Shown: piece by piece, positions 7,988 to 15,780 of the stretch | Numbering within the stretch: the first letter of the stretch is position 1 | Layout of the letters: every line of letters begins with the position of its first letter | Source: Kitasatospora papulosa | GTDB lineage: Bacteria; Actinomycetota; Actinomycetes; Streptomycetales; Streptomycetaceae | Direction: 5' to 3' | Assembly (NCBI RefSeq): GCF_000717245.1 | Contig: NZ_JNYQ01000001.1 | Span: 806,001-870,000 of the forward strand | Length of the DNA stretch: 64,000 bases | The notes under the pieces: generated by a model | The model's input: the letters and a program-made list of their open reading frames with translations, nothing else | Database searches by the model: none | Told to the model about the DNA's origin: nothing | Made by a program: the position numbers and the translations under genes

Positions 7988-9550
7988 ATGTCAGCAAGCC
8001 GCAGACCCGTCACCCTCGCCGCGGCGGTCGCCACGGCCGCCGCCCTCGGGGCGACGTTCGCCCTCCCCGCCCTCGCGGCCGGCGAGGCGGCTCCCGCCGC
8101 CGCGCCCGCGTCCGTCATGGAACTGACGGACGGCACCCTCGACTGGGGCTTCAAGGAGTCGTTCCGCCGGTACATCGGCGGCGCGGGCACGATCACGGTC
8201 AAGGACGGCGCCACCCAGGCGGCCGGGAACGGGATCTTCACGTTCGGCAACGGCAGGGGCACGTACGACACGGCCACGCACGGCACCGACACGGCCTTCG
8301 ACGGCAGCGTCAACTTCAGCGCCCACGGCGGCGTCCTCGACATCACCCTCTCCGGCGTCAAGGTCTCCACGAGCGGAACGTCCGGCGCCGTCACCGTCGA
8401 CCTGAAGACCCCGCAGGGCACCGAGAACGACGTCGAGTTCGCCGAGCTCGACCTGTCCGCGGTCCGGCCCGGCCAGGGGGAGGGCGGCGCGATGGTCTTC
8501 AAGGACATCCCCTCGAAGCTGACGAAGGCCGGCTCGGCGGCCTTCAACGGCATGTACGCGGAGGGCGAGGCCCTCGACCCGGCCACCCTCTCGGTGAAGG
8601 CGGTCACGACGCCCCCGACCGAGGGGCCGACGAAGGAACCCACCGAGGAACCCACGAAGGAGCCGTCCGAGGAGCCGACGAAGGAGCCCACGAAGGAGCC
8701 GACCGAGGCGCCCACCGCCGCGCCCACGGACAGGCCCACCACCCCCGCGCCCTCCGCCTCCGCCCCGGCGGACGGGCAGGGCGAGATCGTCGACGGCGCC
8801 CTGGACTGGGGCGTGAAGGAGTCCTTCCGCTCGTACGTCACCGGTCCCGTGGCGAACGGCAGGGTCGAGACGGGGGGCGGCGCCACCGCGTCGGCCGCCG
8901 GCTACCGCTTCCCCGACGCGACGGGCGGCTTCGACGCCGACGAGCAGACCCTGGACGCCGCGTTCGACGGCACGGTCCGCTTCCTCGGCCACAAGGAGGG
9001 CGACGCCTACACGCTGGACCTCTCCCTCACCGGACTCGAGATCCGGCTCGAGGACGGTGCGGGCACCCTGGTCGCCGACGTCTCCAGCAAGGACCGCGAG
9101 ACCAGGAAGGTCACCACCCGCACGGACCTCGAGATCGCCGACCTGAAGCTCCCCGCCGGCGAACTCGAGGCGAAGGACGGCGTGGTGACGCTCTCGGCGG
9201 TGCCCGCCACCCTGACCGCGGACGGCACCGAGGCGTTCGGAGGGATGTACGCCAAGGGCACCCAGCTCGACGCGCTGACCGTCTCCGTCGCCCTCGACGA
9301 GGACGCCGAACTCCCCGCCGCCACCGCCGGATCGGGCGCCACCGGCGGCTCGGGCACCACCACGGGCTCGGGCGGAACCGGCTCCGCGACCGGTGCCACG
9401 GTCGGGGGCGGCGGAACCGTGGGCGGCTCGGCCTCCCTCGCCTCCACGGGCGCCGGGCTCCCGGCCGGTGCGCTGATCGCGGCTTCCGGCGTCGTCGTGG
9501 CGGCGGGCGCCGGCGTGGTGATCGCCGCACGCCGTCGTCGTACGGTCTGA
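7988..9550 (+). CDS. HtaA-domain heme-binding protein with LAxTG sortase signal
   Basis: Second HtaA-domain protein, 520 residues from ATG 7988, preceded by AGGAG; the upstream in-frame extension lacks signal-peptide logic and is not used. It has a signal peptide (about 1-33), HtaA domain 1 from about residue 47 (LDWGFKESFRRYIGG), a Thr/Lys/Glu/Pro repeat linker (about 208-261), HtaA domain 2 from about 270 (LDWGVKESFRSYVTG), a Gly/Ser/Thr-rich wall-spanning segment, then LASTG at 484-488, a hydrophobic helix and RRRR tail. LAxTG is the recognition form of class E sortases of Streptomyces, so covalent attachment to peptidoglycan is expected. Both domains retain the His in the FSAHGG and FLGHKEG segments. 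Separated by only 40 bp from the preceding paralogue. Confidence 0.9.
   Translation: MSASRRPVTLAAAVATAAALGATFALPALAAGEAAPAAAPASVMELTDGTLDWGFKESFRRYIGGAGTITVKDGATQAAGNGIFTFGNGRGTYDTATHGTDTAFDGSVNFSAHGGVLDITLSGVKVSTSGTSGAVTVDLKTPQGTENDVEFAELDLSAVRPGQGEGGAMVFKDIPSKLTKAGSAAFNGMYAEGEALDPATLSVKAVTTPPTEGPTKEPTEEPTKEPSEEPTKEPTKEPTEAPTAAPTDRPTTPAPSASAPADGQGEIVDGALDWGVKESFRSYVTGPVANGRVETGGGATASAAGYRFPDATGGFDADEQTLDAAFDGTVRFLGHKEGDAYTLDLSLTGLEIRLEDGAGTLVADVSSKDRETRKVTTRTDLEIADLKLPAGELEAKDGVVTLSAVPATLTADGTEAFGGMYAKGTQLDALTVSVALDEDAELPAATAGSGATGGSGTTTGSGGTGSATGATVGGGGTVGGSASLASTGAGLPAGALIAASGVVVAAGAGVVIAARRRRTV
8632..8707 (+). repeat. 12-bp tandem repeats encoding (T/S)(K/E)EP linker
   Basis: About six 12-bp units related to ACGAAGGAGCCC encode tetrapeptides TKEP, TEEP and SEEP between the two HtaA domains. 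Repeats like this expand and contract by slippage, so linker length probably varies among strains. The product would be an extended, charged spacer suited to crossing peptidoglycan. Confidence 0.8.
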
Positions 9551-9567
9551 CCCCGTCCCCGCGGTAC

Positions 9568-9603
9568 ACGGGCCGCACCGGCGCACCCGCCGGTGCGGCC
9601 CGT
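9568..9603 (+). terminator. Hairpin terminator after the HtaA genes
   Basis: Perfect 16-bp inverted repeat (left arm ACGGGCCGCACCGGCG, 9568-9583) around the 4-nt loop CACC, starting 18 bp after the HtaA stop. No T-run follows, which is usual in this GC range. Confidence 0.85.
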
Positions 9604-9639
9604 CAGGTTCGGGGCTCCGAGCGGTGCTTGAATGCGTGT

Positions 9640-10356
9640 GTGAACGACTTCGACGTACCCGACGGCATCGACGTCCTGCGTGTGTTCTGCGGCCCGGACG
9701 GCAGCAACGGCAACGCACTCGGTGTCGTGCGCGACGGGCGCAGGTATCCCGACAACGACTCCCGGCAGGCGCTCGCACGCAAACTCGGCTTCAGCGAGAC
9801 GGTGTTCGTGGACGATCCCGAGCGCGGCACCGTCGACATCCGCACCCCCGGCCTGAGGCTCCCCTTCGCGGGGCACCCTCTGGTCGGCGCCGCGTGGCTG
9901 CTCGACCTGGAGATCCTCGAACTGCCCATCGGGGACGTGACGGCGCGCCAGGACGGCGAGTTCACCTGGATCACGGGCCGGCCCGAATGGGCACCGCCCA
10001 GGACGCTGGAGCAGTACGCGTCGGCCGCCGAGGTCGAGGCGCTGACGGGCCCGCCGCCGGGCGAGGGCCGGCTCTACGTCTGGGCCTGGGAGGACGAGGC
10101 GGCCGGCCGGGTACGGGCACGGTCCTTCCCCCGCAGCTCCGAGGAGCCCGGCGACAGTCGCTCCGGTGGAGCAGGGGCTCACGCCGGGGGGACGGACGAG
10201 GACGAGGCGACCGGTGCGGCGGCCATGCAGCTGAGCGCCGAGCTCGGCCGGGCCCTCAACATCACCCAGGGGCGCGGCTCCCAGATCCTCACCGCGCCCG
10301 CGCCGGACGGCACGATGGAGGTGGGGGGCCGCGTCCTGCTGGCGGTCGCGTCCTGA
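9640..10356 (+). CDS. PhzF-family isomerase-like protein
   Basis: Protein of about 238 residues related to the PhzF/diaminopimelate-epimerase fold. Family marks are the early segment RVFCGPDGSNGNALGVV, the conserved Glu in the position of ARKLGFSETVFV, and TPGLRLPFAGHPLVGAAWLL, which matches the PhzF signature around FAGHP. PhzF proteins isomerise or epimerise small acids, but the substrate here is unknown and it is a little shorter than typical members (260-290). Start is uncertain: GTG 9640 gives MNDFDVPDG; TTG 9628 in the same frame adds four residues. It lies between the HtaA genes and heme oxygenase, with terminators on both sides, so it is probably transcribed alone. Confidence 0.75.
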   Translation: MNDFDVPDGIDVLRVFCGPDGSNGNALGVVRDGRRYPDNDSRQALARKLGFSETVFVDDPERGTVDIRTPGLRLPFAGHPLVGAAWLLDLEILELPIGDVTARQDGEFTWITGRPEWAPPRTLEQYASAAEVEALTGPPPGEGRLYVWAWEDEAAGRVRARSFPRSSEEPGDSRSGGAGAHAGGTDEDEATGAAAMQLSAELGRALNITQGRGSQILTAPAPDGTMEVGGRVLLAVAS

Positions 10357-10386
10357 CGGGCCGGGACCCGCGGGCCCCGGCCCGTC
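10355..10386. terminator. Bidirectional terminator between convergent genes
   Basis: An 11-bp inverted repeat (GACGGGCCGGG at 10355-10365 with its complement at 10376-10386) overlaps the stop of the PhzF-like gene and precedes the stop of the convergent heme oxygenase gene at 10399. It can act in both directions. Confidence 0.7.
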
Positions 10387-10398
10387 AGCACGGGGGCC

Positions 10399-11067
10399 TC
10401 ACGCGCTGAGCGGGAAGACCTCGCCGAGCTCACGGAAGACGGCGGTGTTCAGCGCGAAGGCGCGCTTGCACTCGTCGACGATCCGCTGCTTCTCCAGATC
10501 GTCGGCGTCCACCGCGTCCAGCAGCTCCCGGTACTCCCGCTTGAAGGCCGCCGGGTTCGAGATCTGCTCGAACACGTAGAACCGGACCCCGTCGCCCTTG
10601 CGCTCGAAGCCCCAGGTCTTCTCCGCGGTGCCGCGGATGATCTGGCCGCCCGAGAGGTCGCCCAGGTAGCGGGTGTAGTGGTGCGCCACGTATCCCGCGG
10701 GCCACTCGCGGGCGCACTCGGCGACCCGTGCGGCGTAGGCGGCGGTGGCGGGCAGCGGCTCCAGGCCCTCGCGCCACCCCTCGCCCCGCAGGTGGGCGAG
10801 GTCGCGCTCCAGTTCGGCCGTGCGCATCAGCTCCGGCTGGACGAACGGCCCGGCGACCGGGTGCTCGCGCAGGGCCCCCGCCCCGTCCTCCAGCGCCCGG
10901 TAGACGAACCACAGCTGCTCGGTGTAGCGCGTGTACGCCTCCACGCCCAGCCGTCCGCCGAGCATGTCGCTCATGAAGGTCGAGGACTCCGCCTCCGTGT
11001 GCTGCTCGTGCGAAGCGGTGCGGATCAGGGTGGAGAAGGGCGTGGCGGTCGTGGCGGTCGAGTCCAA
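10399..11067 (-). CDS. hmuO: Heme oxygenase (biliverdin-producing)
   Basis: Cytoplasmic heme oxygenase of 222 residues that opens heme to biliverdin, CO and Fe(II). The N-terminal helix carries the proximal ligand region QHTEAESSTFMSDML, aligning with the His-containing AHEKAEHSTFMSDLL of C. diphtheriae HmuO, so His23 is the likely heme ligand. The distal-helix glycines appear in RYLGDLSGGQIIRG. The start is TTG 11067, supported by GGAGG six nucleotides upstream; no ATG fits. The promoter has its own iron box about 100 bp upstream. It supplies the last step of the heme-iron pathway encoded by the neighbouring HtaA and HmuTUV genes. Confidence 0.95.
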   Translation of the reverse strand: MDSTATTATPFSTLIRTASHEQHTEAESSTFMSDMLGGRLGVEAYTRYTEQLWFVYRALEDGAGALREHPVAGPFVQPELMRTAELERDLAHLRGEGWREGLEPLPATAAYAARVAECAREWPAGYVAHHYTRYLGDLSGGQIIRGTAEKTWGFERKGDGVRFYVFEQISNPAAFKREYRELLDAVDADDLEKQRIVDECKRAFALNTAVFRELGEVFPLSA

Positions 11068-11165
11068 GGCGGGCCTCCGGGGACCGAGAGGGACGGGAAG
11101 TCCGGACGGAAATGCTCATCCCGGCAGCAGCTGCGTACGCCGCCGCGCACCGGTACGACGATCCT

Positions 11166-11185
11166 CCTACTTAGGCTTACCTAAG
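11166..11185 (-). promoter_or_regulatory. Iron box upstream of heme oxygenase
   Basis: The core is a perfect inverted repeat CTTAGG-CTTA-CCTAAG (11170-11185). The 19-mer at 11166-11184 matches the actinobacterial iron-box consensus at 13 of 19 positions by my count. It lies about 100 bp upstream of the TTG start. This is the third such site in the island. Confidence 0.75.
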
Positions 11186-11239
11186 TCAACAGGTTCCCGA
11201 CCTGCTGTCGGTAAGGGGCGCGCCTCGGGTGGCGCCGTC

Positions 11240-12097
11240 CTACGGAAGCGTCAGGATCTCCGCCCCGGTCCCGGTCACCACCAGGGTGTGCTCGAACTGG
11301 GCGGTCCGCTTCCGGTCCTTCGTCACCACGGTCCAGCCGTCGTCCCACATGTCGTAGTCATGGGTCCCGAGCGTCAGCATCGGCTCGATGGTGAAGGTCA
11401 TCCCGGGCTGCATCACGGTCGTCGCGTGCGGGCTGTCGTAGTGCGGGATGATCAGGCCGGAGTGGAACGAGGAGTTGATCCCGTGCCCCGTGAAGTCCCG
11501 CACCACCCCGTAGCCGAACCGCTTCGCGTACGACTCGATGACACGGCCGATCACATTGATCTGCCGGCCGGGACGCACCGCCTTGATCGCGCGGTTCAGC
11601 GACTCCCGGGTGCGCTCGACGAGGAGCCGCGACTCCTCGTCGACGTCGCCGCAGAGGTAGGTGGCGTTGTTGTCCCCGTGCACGCCGTCGATGTAGGCGG
11701 TGACGTCGAGGTTCACGATGTCACCGTCCCGCAGCACGGTGGAGTCCGGGATGCCGTGGCAGATGACCTCGTTGAGCGAGGTGCACAGCGACTTCGGGAA
11801 GCCCCGGTAGCCGAGGGTCGACGGGTAGGCCCCGTGGTCGACCATGAACTCATGGGCGACCCGGTCGAGTTCGTCGGTGGTGACCCCCGGGGCGATGAGC
11901 TTGGCGGCCTCCTCCATCGCCTGCGCCGCGATGCGGCCCGCGATCCGCATGCGCTCCACGGTGTCGGAGTCCTGGATCTCCGGTCCGTCGTACGGCGTGG
12001 GTGCGGGCTTCCCCACGTACTCGGGGCGCCGGATCCTTCCGGGGACGGAGCGGACGGGAGTGATCTCCCCTGGTACGAGAAGTGACTGGCCAGACAT
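11240..12097 (-). CDS. map: Methionine aminopeptidase, type I
   Basis: Removes N-terminal Met from nascent proteins; 285 residues from ATG 12097 (MSGQSLLVPGEITP), the normal length for streptomycete enzymes with the short N-terminal extension; the longer upstream frame overlaps the divergent gene's promoter and is rejected. The five metal ligands of the pita-bread fold are visible: two Asp in LDVTAYIDGVHGDN, His in GHGINSSFH, Glu in TIEPML and Glu in QFEHTLVV. Streptomycetes usually carry more than one map gene, so this need not be the essential copy. Divergent from the small gene at 12156. Confidence 0.95.
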   Translation of the reverse strand: MSGQSLLVPGEITPVRSVPGRIRRPEYVGKPAPTPYDGPEIQDSDTVERMRIAGRIAAQAMEEAAKLIAPGVTTDELDRVAHEFMVDHGAYPSTLGYRGFPKSLCTSLNEVICHGIPDSTVLRDGDIVNLDVTAYIDGVHGDNNATYLCGDVDEESRLLVERTRESLNRAIKAVRPGRQINVIGRVIESYAKRFGYGVVRDFTGHGINSSFHSGLIIPHYDSPHATTVMQPGMTFTIEPMLTLGTHDYDMWDDGWTVVTKDRKRTAQFEHTLVVTGTGAEILTLP

Positions 12098-12155
12098 GTC
12101 AGCGAGTCTAACCAGCGTGCTCGGGGCACCATGGCAACGAGGAAAGGATCCCGCA

Positions 12156-12389
12156 ATGGCCCTGTTCAAGAAGCGCACGGTGGGCAAACCGGGCGAATGG
12201 TACTACTGCCTGGAGCACAAATCGGTTGAGGAGGGCCCCGAGTGCCCCGCGAAGGACCGTTTCGGCCCGTACGCCACCCGGGGGGAGGCGCAGCGCGCGA
12301 TGGACACGGCGCGTGAGCGGAACCTGGAGTGGGAGAACGACCCGAAGTGGCACGACCGCCAGGACGGGACGACGGACGACGGCCGCTAG
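12156..12389 (+). CDS. Small conserved hypothetical protein
   Basis: A 77-residue acidic, hydrophilic protein starting MALFKKRTVGKPGEWYYC, with ATG 12156 preceded by a GAGGAAAGG-type ribosome site. It has two Cys (WYYCLEHK and GPECPAKD) and the segment FGPYATRGEAQRAMDTARE, which resembles a short SPOR-like repeat, though I would not assign function on that. No signal peptide or membrane segment. Its stop overlaps the stop of the convergent MFS gene by 3 bp. Codon usage is like its neighbours, so I consider it a real gene. Confidence 0.75.
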   Translation: MALFKKRTVGKPGEWYYCLEHKSVEEGPECPAKDRFGPYATRGEAQRAMDTARERNLEWENDPKWHDRQDGTTDDGR

Positions 12390-13693
12390 ACGCCGGGCAG
12401 GACGCCGGGCTCCGCGTCGGGCCGGTCCCCCGCGGGGCCGGCCCCCGCCGCACGTCTGCGGCTCGCGTCCTCGTCCGTCGCGGAGTCGTACGTCAGCAGC
12501 TTCGGCAGCGCCGCGGCCAGCAGCGCCACCGAGGCGACGCACGCCACCCCGCCGGACCACACGGCGGAGCGGGTCCCCGTCCAGCCGGCCATCGCACCGG
12601 CCCGTACCTGGCCCAGCTGCGGGCCCACGCTGTACGACAGCACCTCGATCCCGGCGAGCCGCCCCCGCAGTTCGTCCGGGATCGTCTGGTTCCAGATCGT
12701 CGACCTGCCGAGACCGCTGAGCATGTCGCCCGCCCCGGCGAGGGCGAGGCAGACCAGGACGATCCAGATGTTCTGGAACCACCCGGCGGCCGCGATCGCC
12801 AGTCCCCAGCCCGCGGCCCCGCCCGCGACGAACAGCCCGTGCCGGCGCACCCGCGAGGTCCAGCCGCTGGTCAGGCCCAGCGCCAGGGAGCCGACCGACC
12901 CCGCCGCGTACATCAGGCCCAGGGCCCACTCCGCGTCGAGATCGTCCGCCAGGAACGGGAAGACCGCGTTCGGGAAGGCGAAGAACATCGCGGCGAGGTC
13001 GACGGCGTACGTCCCGAGCAGCACCGGGCGGCTCCACGCGTAGCGGGCGCCCTCGGCGATCCCGCGCAGGGACGGTTTCTCGGCGTCATGGGCGGGCGGC
13101 GCCGGGGAGAGCCGCAGACAGAGCAGCACCGAGAGGGCGAACGTGACGACGGTGACGCCGTAGGCGGTGGCGTGCCCCGCGTAGGCCACCACCACCCCCG
13201 CCAGCGAAGGCCCCGCGATGGCGCCGACCTGCCAGCGCAGCGAGTTCAGCGCGGCCGCCGCCGTCTGCTGGTCGTGCGGCACGATCCTGGCCATGAGGGA
13301 GTCCAGCGCGGGCCGCTGCAGTCCGGCCAGTGCCGACACCCCGGCGGCCACGACGTACAGGGGCCAGAGCGCGGGCTCCGGGGCGAGCGCGTTGACCAGC
13401 AGCACCACGGCCAGCAGACCGAGCCCCGCCTCGGTGCCCAGGATGACCCTGCGGCGGTCCGCGGAGTCGGCCAGCGCGCCTCCGTACAGCCCGAAGACGA
13501 CCAGCGGCACGAGTTCCACCGCGCCCATCGCGCCCACGGCGAGCGGCGAACCGGTGAGGTGCTTGATCTGCAGCGGCAACGCGATCAGCGCCATGAAGCT
13601 GCCGAAGTACGTCACGAGCCCCTGGACCCACAGCAGCCGGAAGTCGGCCGAGGAGCGCCAGGGTGAGAGGTCGGGCAGCAGGCGGGAGGTCAC
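12386..13693 (-). CDS. MFS transporter (enterobactin-exporter/EntS-like DHA3 type)
   Basis: Inner-membrane major facilitator protein of 435 residues, GTG start at 13693, with about twelve hydrophobic segments and a short Arg/Ala-rich cytoplasmic tail. The N-terminal region (DFRLLWVQGLVTYFGSFMALIALPLQIKHL) and the loop LADSADRRRVILGTEAGLGLL are typical of the DHA3 branch that includes EntS and macrolide exporters. Substrate is unknown. Located on the minus strand downstream of nothing obviously related; the gene 13738 is its upstream neighbour 44 bp away, possibly co-transcribed. Confidence 0.85.
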   Translation of the reverse strand: MTSRLLPDLSPWRSSADFRLLWVQGLVTYFGSFMALIALPLQIKHLTGSPLAVGAMGAVELVPLVVFGLYGGALADSADRRRVILGTEAGLGLLAVVLLVNALAPEPALWPLYVVAAGVSALAGLQRPALDSLMARIVPHDQQTAAAALNSLRWQVGAIAGPSLAGVVVAYAGHATAYGVTVVTFALSVLLCLRLSPAPPAHDAEKPSLRGIAEGARYAWSRPVLLGTYAVDLAAMFFAFPNAVFPFLADDLDAEWALGLMYAAGSVGSLALGLTSGWTSRVRRHGLFVAGGAAGWGLAIAAAGWFQNIWIVLVCLALAGAGDMLSGLGRSTIWNQTIPDELRGRLAGIEVLSYSVGPQLGQVRAGAMAGWTGTRSAVWSGGVACVASVALLAAALPKLLTYDSATDEDASRRRAAGAGPAGDRPDAEPGVLPGV

Positions 13694-13737
13694 GAGGGGT
13701 CATGGTCCGTCGCGGCGCCCGCGGCGGCAACCGTATT

Positions 13738-14340
13738 TCACCAGCGCGGCGGGGGCGGAGCCGTCAGCTGGTCGGCGAGCCTGGACAGCCGGTCCCGGAA
13801 CGACCCGCGGCCCCGGGGGGCGACCGCCACGTTCTCCCCGGCCGCCGCGCTCACCAGGTGCTGCACGGTGTCCAGGTCGACCTCGCCGTCGTCCGGGACC
13901 GTGAGCGCCTCGTGCGCGAGGCCCCGCACCTCCGTGTCGCCGCCGTCCAGCGACAGCACGGTCGCACCGGCCCTGCGCGCGTCGTGCACGCGCTCCAGCA
14001 GCCCGGCGTCAGGCCGCTCCGGCGCGACCATCAGCAGGGTCTCGCCCCGGCCGGCCGTCTCGATCCGGCCGAGTCCGACGGCCAGGTGCGCGGGATCGTC
14101 CGGCTCCACCCGGTGGCGTACGAGTGTGGGCCGCAGCTGCGGCAGGCCCGACCAGGTGGACTCGTCCGCCAGGTGCGCGGCCATGTGCCACGGTTCGTAG
14201 ACCTCGGTTCCCACCAGCAGCAGCCCGCCGCCCCGGGGCACGACCGACGACCGCAGGGTCCGGGCGAACCCGCGGGCCGCCGTGGGCCACTCGGTACCGG
14301 CCAGGACTTCGCGCAGCAACGCGACACGCACAGCATCCAT
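13738..14340 (-). CDS. Conserved actinobacterial hypothetical (possible SIS-like fold)
   Basis: Soluble protein of 200 residues starting MDAVRVALLREVLAG. It has alternating hydrophobic strands and helices, for example GGLLLVGTEVYEP, GETLLMVAPE and GATVLSLDGGD, ending with LDTVQHLVSAAAGEN, a pattern reminiscent of phosphosugar-isomerase (SIS) domains. I cannot see a diagnostic SIS signature, so this is only a hint. No signal peptide or membrane helix. Upstream of, and on the same strand as, the MFS exporter; divergent from the small membrane protein at 14459. Confidence 0.6.
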   Translation of the reverse strand: MDAVRVALLREVLAGTEWPTAARGFARTLRSSVVPRGGGLLLVGTEVYEPWHMAAHLADESTWSGLPQLRPTLVRHRVEPDDPAHLAVGLGRIETAGRGETLLMVAPERPDAGLLERVHDARRAGATVLSLDGGDTEVRGLAHEALTVPDDGEVDLDTVQHLVSAAAGENVAVAPRGRGSFRDRLSRLADQLTAPPPPRW

Positions 14341-14458
14341 GGCCCGGCATCATGCCCCGGCCCTCCACCCGAGGCTGCCCGAACGCGGCAGTTCACCCGT
14401 ACGAGGACTGCCAGGACGTGGCACTGCCCCTTCCGGCCGTCGCTGTCACGATGACGCC

Positions 14459-14797
14459 ATGACTGCCGCACACACCTTCGCCTGGGCCTGGTCGCTCGGC
14501 TGGACCCTGCTGGTCCTGCCTCCGGCCCTCGCGCTCCTGCGCGGGTGGGCGCCCGCCTGGGTGCGCCGCCGCGCCACGCCGCGCATGGTCCGGATGCGGG
14601 GCGTCGGCGGGCTGATCCTCTGGGCGAGCGCCGTGACCTCGGCGGTCCTCCCGCTCGTCGGGGCCCGTACGGACGCGTGGTACCCCGCCAGGACCCTGGC
14701 GGGGCCGGTCGCGGTGATCACCGCCATCGCCCTCGTCGCCGTGACGGATGTCGCAGAGCGGCGCCGGCGACGGAACGCCGTCCCTACCTCGCAGTAG
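14459..14797 (+). CDS. Small membrane protein
   Basis: A 112-residue protein with three hydrophobic segments (residues about 8-28, 47-65 and 77-93) and a basic C-terminus (ERRRRRN). The ATG at 14459 is preferred because the hydrophobic start MTAAHTFAWAWSLGW begins there; the same frame remains open for many codons further upstream but has antisense-shadow composition. It ends 10 bp before the F420 oxidoreductase gene, so the two are probably co-transcribed. No function recognised. Confidence 0.65.
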   Translation: MTAAHTFAWAWSLGWTLLVLPPALALLRGWAPAWVRRRATPRMVRMRGVGGLILWASAVTSAVLPLVGARTDAWYPARTLAGPVAVITAIALVAVTDVAERRRRRNAVPTSQ

Positions 14798-14807
14798 GGT
14801 CGGCGCC

Positions 14808-15518
14808 ATGACAACCAATGACAGTGGAAGCGCCCCCAAGCCCCCCGCCAAGGACCCCTGGGACCTCCCCGACGTGTCCGGGCTGACCGTCGGCGTACTC
14901 GGTGGAACCGGCCCCCAGGGCCGCGGTCTCGCCTACCGCTTCGCCCGTGCGGGGCAGAAGGTCGTCATCGGCTCCCGTGCCGCCGACCGCGCCGAGGCCG
15001 CCGCCGCCGAACTGGGCCACGGCGTCGAGGGCGCGGACAACGCGGAGTGCGCGCGCCGCAGCGACATCGTGATCGTCGCCGTGCCGTGGGACGGCCACGC
15101 CAAGACGCTCGAGTCCCTGCGCGAGGAGCTCGCCGGGAAGCTCGTCGTCGACTGCGTCAACCCGCTCGGCTTCGACAAGAAGGGTGCCTTCGCCCTGAAG
15201 CCCGAGGAGGGCAGCGCCGCCGAGCAGGCCGCCGCCCTGCTGCCCGGCTCCCGGGTCACCGCCGCCTTCCACCACCTCTCGGCGGTGCTCCTGCAGGACG
15301 AGACCATCGAGGAGATCGACACCGACGTGATGGTGCTGGGCGAGGCGCGCGCCGACACCGACACCGTGCAGGCGCTCGCGGCCCGTATCCCCGGTATGCG
15401 CGGCGTCTTCGCCGGCCGGCTGCGCAACGCGCACCAGGTCGAGTCGCTCGTGGCGAACCTGATCTCCGTCAACCGCCGCTACAAGGCACACGCGGGGCTG
15501 CGCACCACCGACGTGTGA
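14808..15518 (+). CDS. npdG: F420-dependent NADP oxidoreductase (NADPH-dependent F420 reductase)
   Basis: Cytoplasmic enzyme of 236 residues moving hydride between coenzyme F420 and NADP. Near the N-terminus is the NADP-binding Rossmann motif VGVLGGTGPQGRGLAYRF, with the following VVIGSR carrying the residues that contact the 2'-phosphate. VDCVNPLGFDK and VTAAFHHLSAVLL match family-conserved F420-site regions. I chose ATG 14808 (MTTNDSGS) over the longer frame because it follows the upstream stop directly and is preceded by AGTAGGGT. In Streptomyces the enzyme supplies reduced F420 to several oxidoreductases. Confidence 0.9.
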   Translation: MTTNDSGSAPKPPAKDPWDLPDVSGLTVGVLGGTGPQGRGLAYRFARAGQKVVIGSRAADRAEAAAAELGHGVEGADNAECARRSDIVIVAVPWDGHAKTLESLREELAGKLVVDCVNPLGFDKKGAFALKPEEGSAAEQAAALLPGSRVTAAFHHLSAVLLQDETIEEIDTDVMVLGEARADTDTVQALAARIPGMRGVFAGRLRNAHQVESLVANLISVNRRYKAHAGLRTTDV

Positions 15519-15597
15519 GCCCCTGACCCGAGCCGAATCGGGCATGAGGGACACTGGACGGGACCACGCACCATCCCCGGACAGGAGCACCGCCCTC

Positions 15598-15780
15598 ATG
15601 CCCCGCCTCGCTCTCTACTCCCTCGCCGTCTGCGTCCTGGCCGTCGCCGCAGCCGTGGTGTCCTTCGTCGAGGGCAGCCTGCTCGGGATCGTCTGGGTGC
15701 TGCTGGCCGGCCTCTCCTCCAACATGGCGTGGTTCTACGTGCGCAGGCACCGCGCGGAGTCCCGCGCCGACGCCGCCTAA
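15598..15780 (+). CDS. Small membrane protein, 60 residues
   Basis: Tiny protein from ATG 15598 with AGGAG 12 nt upstream. It contains two hydrophobic segments (about residues 4-22 and 27-45) and a basic/acidic tail VRRHRAESRADAA. It lies 80 bp after the F420 oxidoreductase gene on the same strand and its stop overlaps the stop of the convergent protease gene. No function recognised; gene reality is supported by the ribosome site and codon bias. Confidence 0.6.
   Translation: MPRLALYSLAVCVLAVAAAVVSFVEGSLLGIVWVLLAGLSSNMAWFYVRRHRAESRADAA

Noticed and set aside
8632..8707. CRISPR-like or satellite repeat
   Set aside because: The 12-bp units are in frame and encode a protein linker; no spacers and no cas genes.
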